Shown here in pieces: positions 21,875 to 30,038 of a stretch of 35,502 bases of DNA. Position numbers and translations under genes: made by a program. The DNA is taken from positions 1 through 35,502 of the forward strand of contig DATLUO010000283.1 in NCBI GenBank assembly GCA_035533075.1, read 5' to 3'. The DNA is from Pirellulales bacterium. GTDB taxonomy: Bacteria; Planctomycetota; Planctomycetia; Pirellulales; JAICIG01. Positions within the stretch are counted from its first letter, which is position 1; the number at the start of each line of letters is the position of its first letter. The notes under the pieces are model-generated. The model had not been told where the DNA came from. It was given only the letters and a program-made list of their open reading frames with translations, and searched no databases.

Positions 21875-24055
21875 GTGAGCGTTTCGGCAACTTCCCTGTC
21901 GTGCCTGCTCGTCCTCTACCTGGGAGCCGCACCGCCGGAGCCGAAGGAGGAGCCGCCCGCGCTCTGGTCGCTCGAACCGCTGGTTCAGCCGGTAGTTCCC
22001 CTGAGTGCGGCCCAGGCGTCAAACCCGATTGACGCGTTTCTCGCCGTGCGTCATCAGTCCCAGGGACTGAAGCCGGCCGGTGCCGCCGACCGCGTCAGTC
22101 TGCTGCGCCGCGTGTATCTGGATTTGATCGGCTTGCCTCCCAGCCCGGCGGAACAGACGGCGTTCCTCGATGACCCATCGCCGGATGCCTATCTCAAGGT
22201 GGTCGATCGCTTGCTGGCCAGCGAGCAGCACGGCGTCCGCTATGGCCGTCACTGGCTGGACGTGCTCCGCTACGCCGACGTGGACGAGAATATGCGTGCC
22301 GCCCCCGGCATCCATCTCTGGCGCGACTGGGTGATTCGCGCCCTGAACAGCGACCTTGCTTACGATGAATTCGTGCGTACACAATTGACCGGTTATCGCA
22401 GCTCGAGCCGGACCGCAATGACGGCGACGGGCCAGCGATACCGGGTCGAGCCGCGGCCCGACGACCTGTTTGCGCTGGGCTTTCTGGCACGCGGGGCAGT
22501 GCTGCGCGACGGCGGCGACAGTCAGGAGCTGGCCCTGTCGGCCGTCGAGACCGTGTCTTCGGCGTTCCTCGGGCTGACGGTCGGCTGTGCCAAGTGCCAC
22601 GATCACTTCTACGACCCGATCACGCAGCGCGATTTCTTTGCCATGAAAGCCCTGTTTGATCCACTGGTCGTCCGCAAGGTGCTCTTGGCCACGCCCGCGG
22701 AACTCTTCGAGCAGGGCCAGGCGCTCGACGCGCTCGACGGCCAGCGTGCCGCGCTGGAGGCGCCGCTCGAGGCGCTCATCGCGCCCTACCACAAAAAGTT
22801 GTATGACGAGCGTGTGGCCATGCTGCCGCCCGACGTGCAGGCGATCATCCGCAAGCCGGAAAAGCAGCGCACCCTTCAGGAGCAGAAGATTGCCGACGAT
22901 TATTACCCCGTGCTGCGCATCGACGCCGGTAACCTGGTCGAGATCATGCCGCCGGCCGAGCGCACGCGCTACCAGGAGCTTGATCGCCAGCTTGGCGAGT
23001 TGCGCGGCAACCGTCGCGGGCGATCGCTGCCGGCCTTCTGGACCGTGGAAGTCGATCCGAAGAAGGCGGAGGAGCAAAGCTACATCCTGACCAGCGGCGA
23101 CTCGGAGCGGCCGGAAAAGGACAAGCCGGTGGAACCGGGCTGGCCATTCGCGCCGTCGCCGATCGACTTCCGTGACGGGAGAATCGAAGCCTTCGCCGAC
23201 TGGCTGACGGACCCGGCCAACCCACTGTTTGCGCGGGTGGCGGTCAATCGTCTGTGGCAGTGGCACTTTGGCGAGGGACTGCACGGCACGCCGAGCGATT
23301 TCGGCAACCTGGCCGGCCCGCCGGGGCAACGCGAGCTGCTCGACTGGCTGGCGGCCGAATTTGTGAAGTCCGGCTTCCGTATGAAGGCGGTCCATCGGCT
23401 GATCGTCACCTCGGAGGCCTACCAGCGGGCCTCGTCGCCGGACCCGGCCGTGGCGGCCGCCAACCAGAAGATTGACCCCGCCAACCGCTGCGTTTGGCAC
23501 TTTCCGCTGCGCCGGCTCGAAGCGGAGCCGCTGTGGGATTCGATTTTCGCGGCAGCCGCAAGGCTCGATTTGTCGGTAGGCGGCCCCTCGTTTGATCTTC
23601 GCCCCGCGCGGGGCCGGCGCGGAAACGGCGCACGTCCGCGGGTCACGCAAGCGACGCGGACCACACCGGGGACCAGCCGAAGAGCGGCTTACATGGTCCG
23701 CGGCTACTCGACGAGCCGGGACGTCGTGCCGCATTTTCTCCAGGCCTTCGACGTGGAGGACGGCCGCGCACCCTGCCCCATGCGAACACAAACGGTGACG
23801 GCGCCGCAGGCCCTGTTTCTGATGAACAGCGACGCCATCGACCAGGCCACGACGCCGCTCGCCGAGCGGCTCGAGCGGGAATCGGCGGGCGCGCTTCCCG
23901 ACGCCGTCGACCTGGCGTATCGCCTGACGCTGGCGCGCCGGCCGACATCGCTCGAGCGCGAGCGGGGCCTGGCCTACCTGGGCGACGACCCCAGCCGCCT
24001 CAAGGGCCTCGCCTGGCTGCTGTTCAACCTCGATGAGTTCTTGTACGTGCCATAG
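21875..24055 (+). CDS. Secreted DUF1549/DUF1553 (PSCyt2/PSD1) protein
   Basis: A 726-aa protein with an N-terminal signal peptide (TSLSCLLVLYLGAA). DUF1549 follows from about residue 50 (IDAFLAVRHQ, RVYLDLIGLPPSPAE, RHWLDVLRYAD) and includes GCAKCHDHFYDPITQRDFF with a CxxCH-like motif at residues 238-242. DUF1553 occupies the C-terminal part: RVAVNRLWQWHFGEGL, GTPSDFGNLA, FVKSGFRMKAVHRLIV, and MNSDAIDQA near the end. The pair is abundant in Planctomycetes and is usually encoded next to a DUF1501 protein; a role in polysaccharide use has been suggested but not shown. The separate PSCyt1 haem domain that often precedes DUF1549 is missing. GTG 21875 is preferred, with GAGG 8 nt upstream; a longer frame to 21419 runs into the divergent operon. 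Confidence 0.92.
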   Translation: MSVSATSLSCLLVLYLGAAPPEPKEEPPALWSLEPLVQPVVPLSAAQASNPIDAFLAVRHQSQGLKPAGAADRVSLLRRVYLDLIGLPPSPAEQTAFLDDPSPDAYLKVVDRLLASEQHGVRYGRHWLDVLRYADVDENMRAAPGIHLWRDWVIRALNSDLAYDEFVRTQLTGYRSSSRTAMTATGQRYRVEPRPDDLFALGFLARGAVLRDGGDSQELALSAVETVSSAFLGLTVGCAKCHDHFYDPITQRDFFAMKALFDPLVVRKVLLATPAELFEQGQALDALDGQRAALEAPLEALIAPYHKKLYDERVAMLPPDVQAIIRKPEKQRTLQEQKIADDYYPVLRIDAGNLVEIMPPAERTRYQELDRQLGELRGNRRGRSLPAFWTVEVDPKKAEEQSYILTSGDSERPEKDKPVEPGWPFAPSPIDFRDGRIEAFADWLTDPANPLFARVAVNRLWQWHFGEGLHGTPSDFGNLAGPPGQRELLDWLAAEFVKSGFRMKAVHRLIVTSEAYQRASSPDPAVAAANQKIDPANRCVWHFPLRRLEAEPLWDSIFAAAARLDLSVGGPSFDLRPARGRRGNGARPRVTQATRTTPGTSRRAAYMVRGYSTSRDVVPHFLQAFDVEDGRAPCPMRTQTVTAPQALFLMNSDAIDQATTPLAERLERESAGALPDAVDLAYRLTLARRPTSLERERGLAYLGDDPSRLKGLAWLLFNLDEFLYVP

Positions 24056-24063
24056 GAGCGAAG

Positions 24064-24447
24064 ATGGCGGGAACAATCGTAATCAACGATCATGCTGATT
24101 GGCTGCCGGCGGGTTGGGTGCATGACAATGTCCTTGAGGCGGTCGCCACCGAGCTTCGTCAGCATGACGCCGCGCTCGCCGATGACTGCTTGGCGGCACG
24201 GACCACGCAGTCGCATGGCTATTTTGACATGCGGGGTTTGGACGCCGAAACATATCGGCGGTTTCTTTCGGCTGCCGAGCAAGCGCTGGCAACGATTCAA
24301 TTGGCGGGGCCGGACGCCGTCACGCGGCGCGACTTTTATCCAGGCTACGTGGCGCAGTTCCAGCGCTTCTGCGAGTTGCTGCGTAGCGATCCGCGCGCCA
24401 CGGTTGACGGCGCGGTAAGTGCCGCACGGCATGCACACGGGGCGTGA
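24064..24447 (+). CDS. Small hypothetical protein inserted in the DUF1549-DUF1501 gene pair
   Basis: A 127-aa soluble protein that I do not recognise. The ATG at 24064 is preceded by AGGAGCGAAG, a good Shine-Dalgarno, 8 nt after the upstream stop. It has no signal peptide, unlike both neighbours. The sequence starts with VINDHADWLPAGWVHD and has a helical centre (ETYRRFLSAAEQALATIQ) and an FQRFCELLRSDPRA segment. The DUF1501 gene starts 18 nt after its stop, so all three genes are probably one operon. Such an insertion is unusual because the two large partners are generally adjacent. No function is proposed. Confidence 0.7.
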   Translation: MAGTIVINDHADWLPAGWVHDNVLEAVATELRQHDAALADDCLAARTTQSHGYFDMRGLDAETYRRFLSAAEQALATIQLAGPDAVTRRDFYPGYVAQFQRFCELLRSDPRATVDGAVSAARHAHGA

Positions 24448-24465
24448 CGACATCTTTCATTTATC

Positions 24466-25860
24466 ATGATGGACGCAACCAAACTTTATCCCTGTGGCCG
24501 GATTTCCCGGCGGTCGTTTCTCCACCAGGCCGGCGGCGGCTTTTTGGGAGTCGCGTTGGGAGGGCTCTGGGCGGAGGCCGGCGAGATTCCCGATGCCGGC
24601 CTCGGACCGCACTTTCCGCCCAGGGCCAAGTCGGTGATTTTCCTGTTCATGTGCGGCGGCGTCAGTCATCTCGACACCTTCGATCCGAAGGGCAACAAGT
24701 GGGCGGGCAAACTGATCGACGTGGTCGGCTTCGGCGACAACCGCGCCGAGATGAAACGGCCGGTGATCCATTGCCGGCGCACCTTCACGCGCTATGGGCA
24801 GTCCGGCATTCCGGTGTCGGACTGGTTTCCGCACGTCGGCGGCGCGATCGACGAGATCGCGGTGGTGCGTTCGATGTGGTGCCACGAAAGCAATCATTTT
24901 CCGGCGGTCATCGAGACGTGTACCGGCCACCGCGGCCGCCAATTCGATCATCCGACGTTCGGGAGCTGGATGGTCCACGCGCTGGGAAGCGCCAACCGGA
25001 ATTTGCCGACGTTCGTACACCTTGGCCGGCCGTCGTCGCCGGTGCAGTTGACGGGCGGCTACCTGGGCGCCAGCTTCGCGGCCACGCCGTTTCAGCCGGG
25101 CGACACGCCGGTGCCGAATCTCTATCCGCCGGCCGGCAACTCGGCCGCGGAGCGCGAGCGGCAAATGCAGGCGCTCCACGATCTGAACCAAGAATTCCGC
25201 CAACGCTACGCCATGAACTCTTACATCGCCGCCCGCGCCCAGGCTTACGAATTGGCCGCGCGGATGCAGCTCGCCGCGCCGGAGGCCGTCGATTTTTCCG
25301 GAGAGCCGGCGCACGTCCGCGCGCTCTACGGCATCGACGAGCCCTCGACCGACGATTTCGGCCGGCAGTTGCTCCTCGCGCGCCGGCTGGCGGAGCGCGG
25401 CGTGCGTTTCATCCAGGTGTGCCATGCCGGAGGCGGCAACGGCGCCTGGGACGCCCACGGCGACATCGAATCGCACGCGCCTCTCTGCCTGGCGACCGAC
25501 AAGCCGATCGCCGGTCTGATCCGCGACCTGAAGCAGCGGGGCATGTTCGACGAAACGCTGGTCGTCTGGTCGAGTGAGTTCGGCCGCAGCCCCTGGTCGC
25601 AGAACACAACCGGCCGCGATCACAATCCTCGCGGCTACACAGTCTGGCTGGCCGGCGGCGGCGTGCGGGGCGGCACGGTCCACGGGGCGACCGACGAGTT
25701 CGGCTATAAGGCCGTCGAGGACCGGCACTATTACAGCGATTTGCACGCCACGATCCTGCGGCAGCTCGGTCTCGATCACAAGAAGATGACCGTCAGCGTG
25801 CTCGGCCGGACCATGAGGCTGGTCGAGGAGGGAGGCCCGATCGATGCGATCTTGAGCTAA
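24466..25860 (+). CDS. DUF1501 protein with Tat signal
   Basis: A 464-aa protein exported by the twin-arginine route: ISRRSFLHQAGGGFLGVALG (residues 13-32) carries the RR pair at 15-16 followed by a hydrophobic core. DUF1501 belongs to the alkaline-phosphatase/sulfatase-like superfamily. Visible family motifs are FLFMCGGVSHLDTFDPKG, RSMWCHESNHFPA, GVRFIQVCHAGG, the WDAHGDIESHAP segment and VVWSSEFGRSPWSQ with GRDHNPRGYTVWLAGGGVRGG; the Asp, His and Glu residues in these could bind metal as in alkaline phosphatases, which is inference. It is the standard partner of the DUF1549/DUF1553 protein encoded just upstream. No transcription terminator is seen before the convergent gene 23 nt away. Confidence 0.92.
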   Translation: MMDATKLYPCGRISRRSFLHQAGGGFLGVALGGLWAEAGEIPDAGLGPHFPPRAKSVIFLFMCGGVSHLDTFDPKGNKWAGKLIDVVGFGDNRAEMKRPVIHCRRTFTRYGQSGIPVSDWFPHVGGAIDEIAVVRSMWCHESNHFPAVIETCTGHRGRQFDHPTFGSWMVHALGSANRNLPTFVHLGRPSSPVQLTGGYLGASFAATPFQPGDTPVPNLYPPAGNSAAERERQMQALHDLNQEFRQRYAMNSYIAARAQAYELAARMQLAAPEAVDFSGEPAHVRALYGIDEPSTDDFGRQLLLARRLAERGVRFIQVCHAGGGNGAWDAHGDIESHAPLCLATDKPIAGLIRDLKQRGMFDETLVVWSSEFGRSPWSQNTTGRDHNPRGYTVWLAGGGVRGGTVHGATDEFGYKAVEDRHYYSDLHATILRQLGLDHKKMTVSVLGRTMRLVEEGGPIDAILS

Positions 25861-25883
25861 GGCCCGCCGGACGTAACATGGCT

Positions 25884-26255
25884 TCACTGTTCGGAGGCGC
25901 GCAAACGCTTACGCACTTCCCTTAGACGGACGGCGATGAGCTTCTTCACGAGCGACTTGGGAAGCGGTCGATCGATGGCAAACCGCAGGGCACCTTGAGA
26001 CGTCACATAATTGGCCAACTCGTTGGGCAGCTTGTCCAGCACGGAGCCGCTGTGAGGCACGTAGGTCAGATGGTTCTTGAACGCCGCAAATCCCGCAATC
26101 ACCTTGCCGTGCAAGCGAAACGCCGGCATTCCGTAGGAGATGCACTCGTCTGCATCGGGGATAATGCTCAGAATCGTGCGCCGCAGCCGCTGCAACGTGG
26201 CCCGCTTTGGCTCATCGATCGTGGCGAGATAGTCGTCAATCTCTTGCCGTGACAT
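25884..26255 (-). CDS. DUF1801 family protein
   Basis: A 123-aa cytoplasmic protein with the DUF1801 pattern: IDDYLATIDEPKRATLQRLR at the N-terminus, then IIPDADECISYGMPAFRLHG and the VIAGFAAFKNHLTYVPHSG segment, ending in IAVRLREVRKRL. This small fold (YdhG/YdeI-like) is widespread, and its biochemical role is unsettled; a link to iron or stress has been suggested for some members. The ATG at 26255 was chosen because the family starts a few residues before the first helix; the longer frame to 26360 overlaps the gene upstream. It lies 38 nt after the HicA-like gene on the same strand. Confidence 0.85.
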   Translation of the reverse strand: MSRQEIDDYLATIDEPKRATLQRLRRTILSIIPDADECISYGMPAFRLHGKVIAGFAAFKNHLTYVPHSGSVLDKLPNELANYVTSQGALRFAIDRPLPKSLVKKLIAVRLREVRKRLRASEQ

Positions 26256-26293
26256 GGAAAGCGCCAACGATGGAGCGGATTGTGTGCATATCG

Positions 26294-26608
26294 CTATAGG
26301 ACATCGGGAGGGGCTTGAGGTTCTTCCTCCTCCGCTAATTCTCCAATCTCTCGGAGCCAATCATCCTTGTACTTTGAGCAGCTAGCGATGGACTTCGTAA
26401 AAAACTCGTTCACCCCTAGTTCGCCTGGAATGTGCGGGTGCGGGATATCTTTGGTTGGCGATCGCCTCATTCCAAGCGTGGCAAGCAGCTTGCCCTCGTG
26501 GTAGACAGCATATCTGTCATGGCAATCGGTTTTCGTAGTTACGTCAACCGCGCCGAGCTTTTTAATGATCTTTTTTAGCTGCTCTTTGGTGACGGCTCCG
26601 CGACCCAT
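26294..26608 (-). CDS. Small HicA-like protein, possible toxin
   Basis: A 104-aa protein starting with ATG immediately after the TGA of the HicB-like gene (TGAATG). It has a lysine-rich N-terminal helix (TKEQLKKIIKKLGA), a strand pattern CHDRYAVYHEGKLLATLGM, then RRSPTKDIPHPHIPGELGVN and a helical, acidic end. The order helix, strands with a histidine-bearing segment, helix is compatible with the dsRBD-like fold of HicA, an mRNA interferase, and the neighbour supports it, but the classic GSHHxF motif is not present, so the histidines in HDRYAVYHEG would have to substitute. It could also be an unrelated small partner. Confidence 0.55.
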   Translation of the reverse strand: MGRGAVTKEQLKKIIKKLGAVDVTTKTDCHDRYAVYHEGKLLATLGMRRSPTKDIPHPHIPGELGVNEFFTKSIASCSKYKDDWLREIGELAEEEEPQAPPDVL

Positions 26609-26920
26609 TCATTCGACCTTTGAGATGAACTGTCTAAGGATCGCCAATTGCTGTTGCGGTCGGCGACCCAACTTATCTCCATTTGCAAGAAAAAGTCGGA
26701 ACGTCGAGGTAACGGTGTCTCGCAGCATGTTGAACGCTTCAATTTCTGTTGGTCCCGATGCGACGATTCCAGCGTCGAAAAATGTGGCAATAAAATAGCC
26801 ATCCTCTGTTTTTTGAATACACGTAGGAATTGGCGACAGCAATCGAATGTCATCCGCATTGATTGCTGTAATTTCCGGGTAAAGCGCATCGTCGCGCTCA
26901 AGCAGGAGTGTCGGCTTCAT
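26609..26920 (-). CDS. HicB-like antitoxin
   Basis: A 103-aa protein with the HicB-type RNase H-like fold pattern: a first strand pair (DIRLLSPIPTCIQKTEDGYF), then YFIATFFDAGIVASGPTEIEA with the F-x-D-x-GI-ASGxTE signature, and a helix EAFNMLRDTVTSTFRLFL, ending with a LGRRPQQQLAILRQFI helix. No C-terminal DNA-binding domain follows, so autoregulation would need another factor. HicB proteins neutralise the HicA toxin by direct binding. ATG 26920 (MKPTLLLERD) is chosen because an upstream frame to 27043 would cross the terminator-like hairpin at 26984-27007; no clear ribosome binding site is seen. Antitoxin first, toxin second is one of the known orders. Confidence 0.65.
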   Translation of the reverse strand: MKPTLLLERDDALYPEITAINADDIRLLSPIPTCIQKTEDGYFIATFFDAGIVASGPTEIEAFNMLRDTVTSTFRLFLANGDKLGRRPQQQLAILRQFISKVE

Positions 26921-26983
26921 CAATATGTGGCAGAGCAAGAGGGATATCAAATCGTTGCGCAAATGCGAAGATGGCGGGCGCAT

Positions 26984-27007
26984 AAAAAACCGCGCACTTC
27001 GGCGCGG
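26984..27007 (-). terminator. Intrinsic-terminator-like hairpin upstream of the HicB-like gene
   Basis: On the minus strand a 6-bp GC stem (27007-27002 and 26995-26990) with a 6-nt loop is followed by six T residues (26989-26984). It ends 63 nt before the HicB-like ATG. No minus-strand gene is seen upstream, so it may insulate the pair or act as an attenuator. Confidence 0.5.
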
Positions 27008-27148
27008 CAGTTCGGCATTGACGGCTTCCGCCAGTCTAGCCAAGCACCGGCCGTCCCATTTCGGTCGGTCATTGGGCGTCCATCGGCATTCTAGCCATTC
27101 AACTGATCCTCGTCTAGGATAAAATCTTTACCGAGACCCTTTGGCCGC

Positions 27149-28246
27149 TTGCACTGCCTACTTTGTCGGGCAACCGCGTTGTTAGACCTTCTCCAACTTA
27201 CACAGAACCAGCTTCGCGACTGGATGGCCGCGCATGGCCTGCCGGCTTATCGCGCCGGGCAGGTGTGGCGGTGGCTGTTCGAGAAGCGGGCCGCCGACTT
27301 CGAAGACATGACCGATCTTCCCAAGTCGCTGCGCTCGCTGCTGGCCGATCATTTCCGGATCTGGACGACTTCGCTCGCGCACCATCAGTCGGCCGCCGAC
27401 GGCACCGAGAAGCTGTTGTTGCAGTTGGCCGACGGCCAGCAGATCGAGTGCGTGCTGATTCGCGAAGGGCATCGACGCACGATCTGCATTAGCACGCAGG
27501 TGGGCTGCGCGATGGGTTGCGTGTTTTGCGCCAGCGGCCTGGAAGGCGTCTCCCGAAACTTGACGAGCGGCGAAATCGTCGAGCAAATGTTGCGGCTGGC
27601 CCGGCTGTTGCCCGGCGAGGAGCGGCTGAGCAACATCGTGGTGATGGGCATGGGCGAGCCGCTGGCCAATCTCGACCGGCTTTTGCCGGCGCTCGAAGTC
27701 GCCAGCAGCCCGGAGGGACTTGGCATCAGCGCGCGGCGAATCACCGTCTCGACGGTCGGTCTTCCGCCGGCAATCGACCGGCTGGCCAATCTCGGCCTGC
27801 ACTACCATCTGGCCGTGTCGTTGCACGCCCCTAACGACAACCTTCGCAACGAGTTAGTTGCGGTGAACAAGAACATCGGCATCGACCCGATCCTGGCGGC
27901 GGCCGACCGCTACTTTGCCCAAACCGGCCGGCGGCTGACCTTTGAGTACGTCCTGCTGGGCGGCGTCAACGATCGGCCGGCCCACGCGCGAGAGCTGGCC
28001 CAGCGGCTGGCGGGCAAAACGGCCCTGCTGAACGTCATTCCCTACAACCCGGTGGCCGGTCTTGCGTACCGGACGCCTTCGGCGGCGGCCCAGCAGCGGT
28101 TCGTCGAAATCCTCACGCAGTCGGGAGTCAACGTGCAAATCCGGCAACGGAAGGGCGACCGGATCGACGCTGCCTGCGGGCAGTTGCGGCGTTCGCGGCA
28201 GGCCAGTTTAGTCGCCGGACAGATTGACACTCCCCAACCGGCCTAG
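27149..28246 (+). CDS. rlmN: 23S rRNA (adenine2503-C2)-methyltransferase / tRNA A37 methyltransferase
   Basis: A 365-aa radical SAM enzyme that adds a methyl group to C2 of A2503 in 23S rRNA and of A37 in some tRNAs. The 4Fe-4S cluster motif is CAMGCVFC (Cys120, 124, 127), the auxiliary Cys113 lies 7 residues before it as in E. coli, and the methyl-carrying Cys343 is in GDRIDAACGQL. Other conserved parts are VVMGMGEPLANLD, VSLHAPNDNLRNELV and YVLLGGVNDRPAHA. The N-terminal helical domain (LRDWMAAHGLPAYRAGQVWR) is complete. The start is uncertain: TTG 27149 is given, and TTG 27179 would remove 10 residues; neither has a strong Shine-Dalgarno. TAAAAT at 27120-27125 may be the -10 of its promoter. 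Confidence 0.95.
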   Translation: MHCLLCRATALLDLLQLTQNQLRDWMAAHGLPAYRAGQVWRWLFEKRAADFEDMTDLPKSLRSLLADHFRIWTTSLAHHQSAADGTEKLLLQLADGQQIECVLIREGHRRTICISTQVGCAMGCVFCASGLEGVSRNLTSGEIVEQMLRLARLLPGEERLSNIVVMGMGEPLANLDRLLPALEVASSPEGLGISARRITVSTVGLPPAIDRLANLGLHYHLAVSLHAPNDNLRNELVAVNKNIGIDPILAAADRYFAQTGRRLTFEYVLLGGVNDRPAHARELAQRLAGKTALLNVIPYNPVAGLAYRTPSAAAQQRFVEILTQSGVNVQIRQRKGDRIDAACGQLRRSRQASLVAGQIDTPQPA

Positions 28247-28286
28247 AGCGGATCTGACCGATATAGCGAGCTGAGCCGCCCCCGAC

Positions 28287-29027
28287 CTACGCCACCGACT
28301 TGGTGGCGCCCTCGGTCGCGTTGGATTCGATGTGCCCGCCCGGCTGGCCATTGGCTCCGGCATCGGGCGGCGGCGGCTCGCTGGCCGCCGCACTCGACCG
28401 CTTGCGCCGCAAGCGCCGCAGCCGAATGCGATCGATGCGGCGACGATGGCGGACGTAAAAGTAGAGCACGACAGCCAGCACGGCCGACACGATCACCACC
28501 GTGAGAGCGATTTCGGCCTTCTGGATCCGCTGCCAGAGGTTCAGGATCTGCTCGGCGAAGAGGTAGCTCAGGCCGAAAAACAGCGATACCACCAGCGAGG
28601 CCGAGATCAGGTCGCAGAGGATGAAATAGCGGAACGGCACCCGCAAAACGCCGGCCGCCACGTAGACCGGCGACCGCACGCCCACCAAAAAGCGCGTGAC
28701 CAACAGCGCCGTCAGCCCGTGCTGGCGGATTTTCTGCTCCATCTTTCGTTCGGCCCGCGGATTGAGAAAGCGGGCGAACCAGCGGTGCTCGCGCAGCAGG
28801 CCGTGGCCAAAGTGATAGCCGATGGCATACGACACGCAGTCGCCCATCATGGCCGCCACGATGCACGTCAGCAAGGCGGCCAGCGGCTCGAACGTGCCGT
28901 TATGGCTGGCAATGCCCGCCCCAATCACCAAAAACTCTTCCGGCACCGGCAACCCCATGCCCGTCAGTACGATAGGCAGGCCCAACAGCACGTAGGGCAG
29001 CACGTCGTTGAGCAAAGTATCAAGCAT
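28287..29027 (-). CDS. DedA-family membrane protein
   Basis: A 246-aa integral membrane protein with the DedA (SNARE-assoc) domain: MGLPVPEEFLVIGAGI (with the acidic reentrant motif), AAMMGDCVSYAIGYHFG, and ALLVTRFLVGVRSPVYVAAGVLRVPFRYF with the conserved arginines, then two further membrane helices. DedA proteins are linked to lipid scrambling or flipping and to membrane potential maintenance. The last 50 residues form an unusual arginine-rich stretch (RHRRRIDRIRLRRLRRKR) followed by a polar tail, probably cytoplasmic. ATG 29027 is preferred over a TTG at 29072 that would add 15 residues. It lies 115 nt after the aldolase gene on the same strand. Confidence 0.88.
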   Translation of the reverse strand: MLDTLLNDVLPYVLLGLPIVLTGMGLPVPEEFLVIGAGIASHNGTFEPLAALLTCIVAAMMGDCVSYAIGYHFGHGLLREHRWFARFLNPRAERKMEQKIRQHGLTALLVTRFLVGVRSPVYVAAGVLRVPFRYFILCDLISASLVVSLFFGLSYLFAEQILNLWQRIQKAEIALTVVIVSAVLAVVLYFYVRHRRRIDRIRLRRLRRKRSSAAASEPPPPDAGANGQPGGHIESNATEGATKSVA

Positions 29028-29101
29028 CGACAGGGTTGCCGGGAAAAGCCGGAACGATTCTTCTGGAAACAACGGAGGTGCCGCGCCTGCGGGCCCGAGG
29101 T

Positions 29102-29131
29102 ATTCTACCCCGCGGGAAGCAGTCGAGTAAA
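29102..29131 (-). promoter_or_regulatory. Candidate dedA-type gene promoter
   Basis: On the minus strand TTTACT (29131-29126) and TAGAAT (29107-29102) are spaced by 18 nt. The -10 matches 5 of 6 consensus positions, the -35 4 of 6. It would give a leader of about 70 nt before the ATG at 29027. Confidence 0.3.
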
Positions 29132-29142
29132 TTCAAACTAGG

Positions 29143-29925
29143 TTAGCGGCAGGAAAAAAGCCGTTTATTCATCTCTTTCGTCGCGTCGATGCCGCGGCGC
29201 ACAGACAGAATGTCGGTGCCGAGCGAAATCATGCGGCAACCCTTGTCGTAGGCCCGCTCGGCAAAGGCGGGATCGGCCGGCACCACCCCCCAGTGCTTGC
29301 CGTGGCGGCGGCAGGCGGCAGCCACGGCGTCGATCGCTTCCCAGACCTTGGCGTGCGTCGTCTGTCCCAGGATGCCCAGCGACTGCGAAAGATCGGCGGG
29401 GCCGACGAACAACAGATCGACCCCCTCGATGGCCGCGATCGAATCGGCCTCGGCCAACGCTCCCAGCGTCTCGATTTGAATCGCCACGAAATGTTCGCGG
29501 TTGGCGCGCTCGGCAAACTCGCCCTGCGTGCGGTGGGTATAGTCGGCATCTCGGCCGGAGGTGTTCATGCCGCGCATGCCGCGGGGGGCGAACTTCGTCC
29601 AGGTCACGAACTCTTCGGCCTGGGCGGCCGACCGGATTTGGGCCGCCATGACGCCGCCCGCACCGGCTTCCAGGTTTTGCGTCACCTGGGCGTAATTCGT
29701 GGGAGGCATTCTCACGAACTGGTCGAAGCCGTTGGCCCGCGCCGCCAGCGCGGCCCGCTCGATGTCGTGCCAGGTGAGCCCCACGTGTTCCTGGTCGAGC
29801 CAAAAGCCGTCGAAGCCGCCGCCCAGTCCGAACAGGTCGATCAGCACGGGACTGATCAGCCGGCCGGTGCAAAAGATGCGGCACAGTTCGTTCTTCGCCA
29901 GCAGGTCTTTGAATCTTCGCGTCAT
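29143..29925 (-). CDS. HpcH/HpaI-family aldolase
   Basis: A 260-aa class II, metal-dependent aldolase of the HpcH/HpaI family, which cleaves or forms 2-keto-hydroxy acids such as 2-keto-3-deoxysugar acids to pyruvate and an aldehyde. Active-site positions are in place: His47 in WLDQEHVGLT, Arg72 in FVRMPP, Glu152 in IQIET and Asp178 in GPADLSQSLG, the last two being the metal ligands, with RGMRGMN between them. HpaI usually has DxEHG; here the residue after His is Val. The substrate cannot be told. ATG 29925 gives the family N-terminus; a longer frame to 30021 adds unrelated residues. No sugar-acid operon surrounds it. Confidence 0.9.
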   Translation of the reverse strand: MTRRFKDLLAKNELCRIFCTGRLISPVLIDLFGLGGGFDGFWLDQEHVGLTWHDIERAALAARANGFDQFVRMPPTNYAQVTQNLEAGAGGVMAAQIRSAAQAEEFVTWTKFAPRGMRGMNTSGRDADYTHRTQGEFAERANREHFVAIQIETLGALAEADSIAAIEGVDLLFVGPADLSQSLGILGQTTHAKVWEAIDAVAAACRRHGKHWGVVPADPAFAERAYDKGCRMISLGTDILSVRRGIDATKEMNKRLFSCR

Positions 29926-30038
29926 GTCGGGCAGTTTGACAGCGGATTTTGGCCGCGTCAAGCGCGGCAGGCCCCCCAGACAGCTTATGACGCGCCTTAC
30001 ACGCACTTCCGACTCTCTCAAGCCGGCGACTGAGCAAC

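Noticed and set aside
22019-24076. 685-codon frame antisense to the DUF1549/DUF1553 gene
   Set aside because: A mirror frame of a GC-rich gene; no ribosome binding site or recognisable domain.
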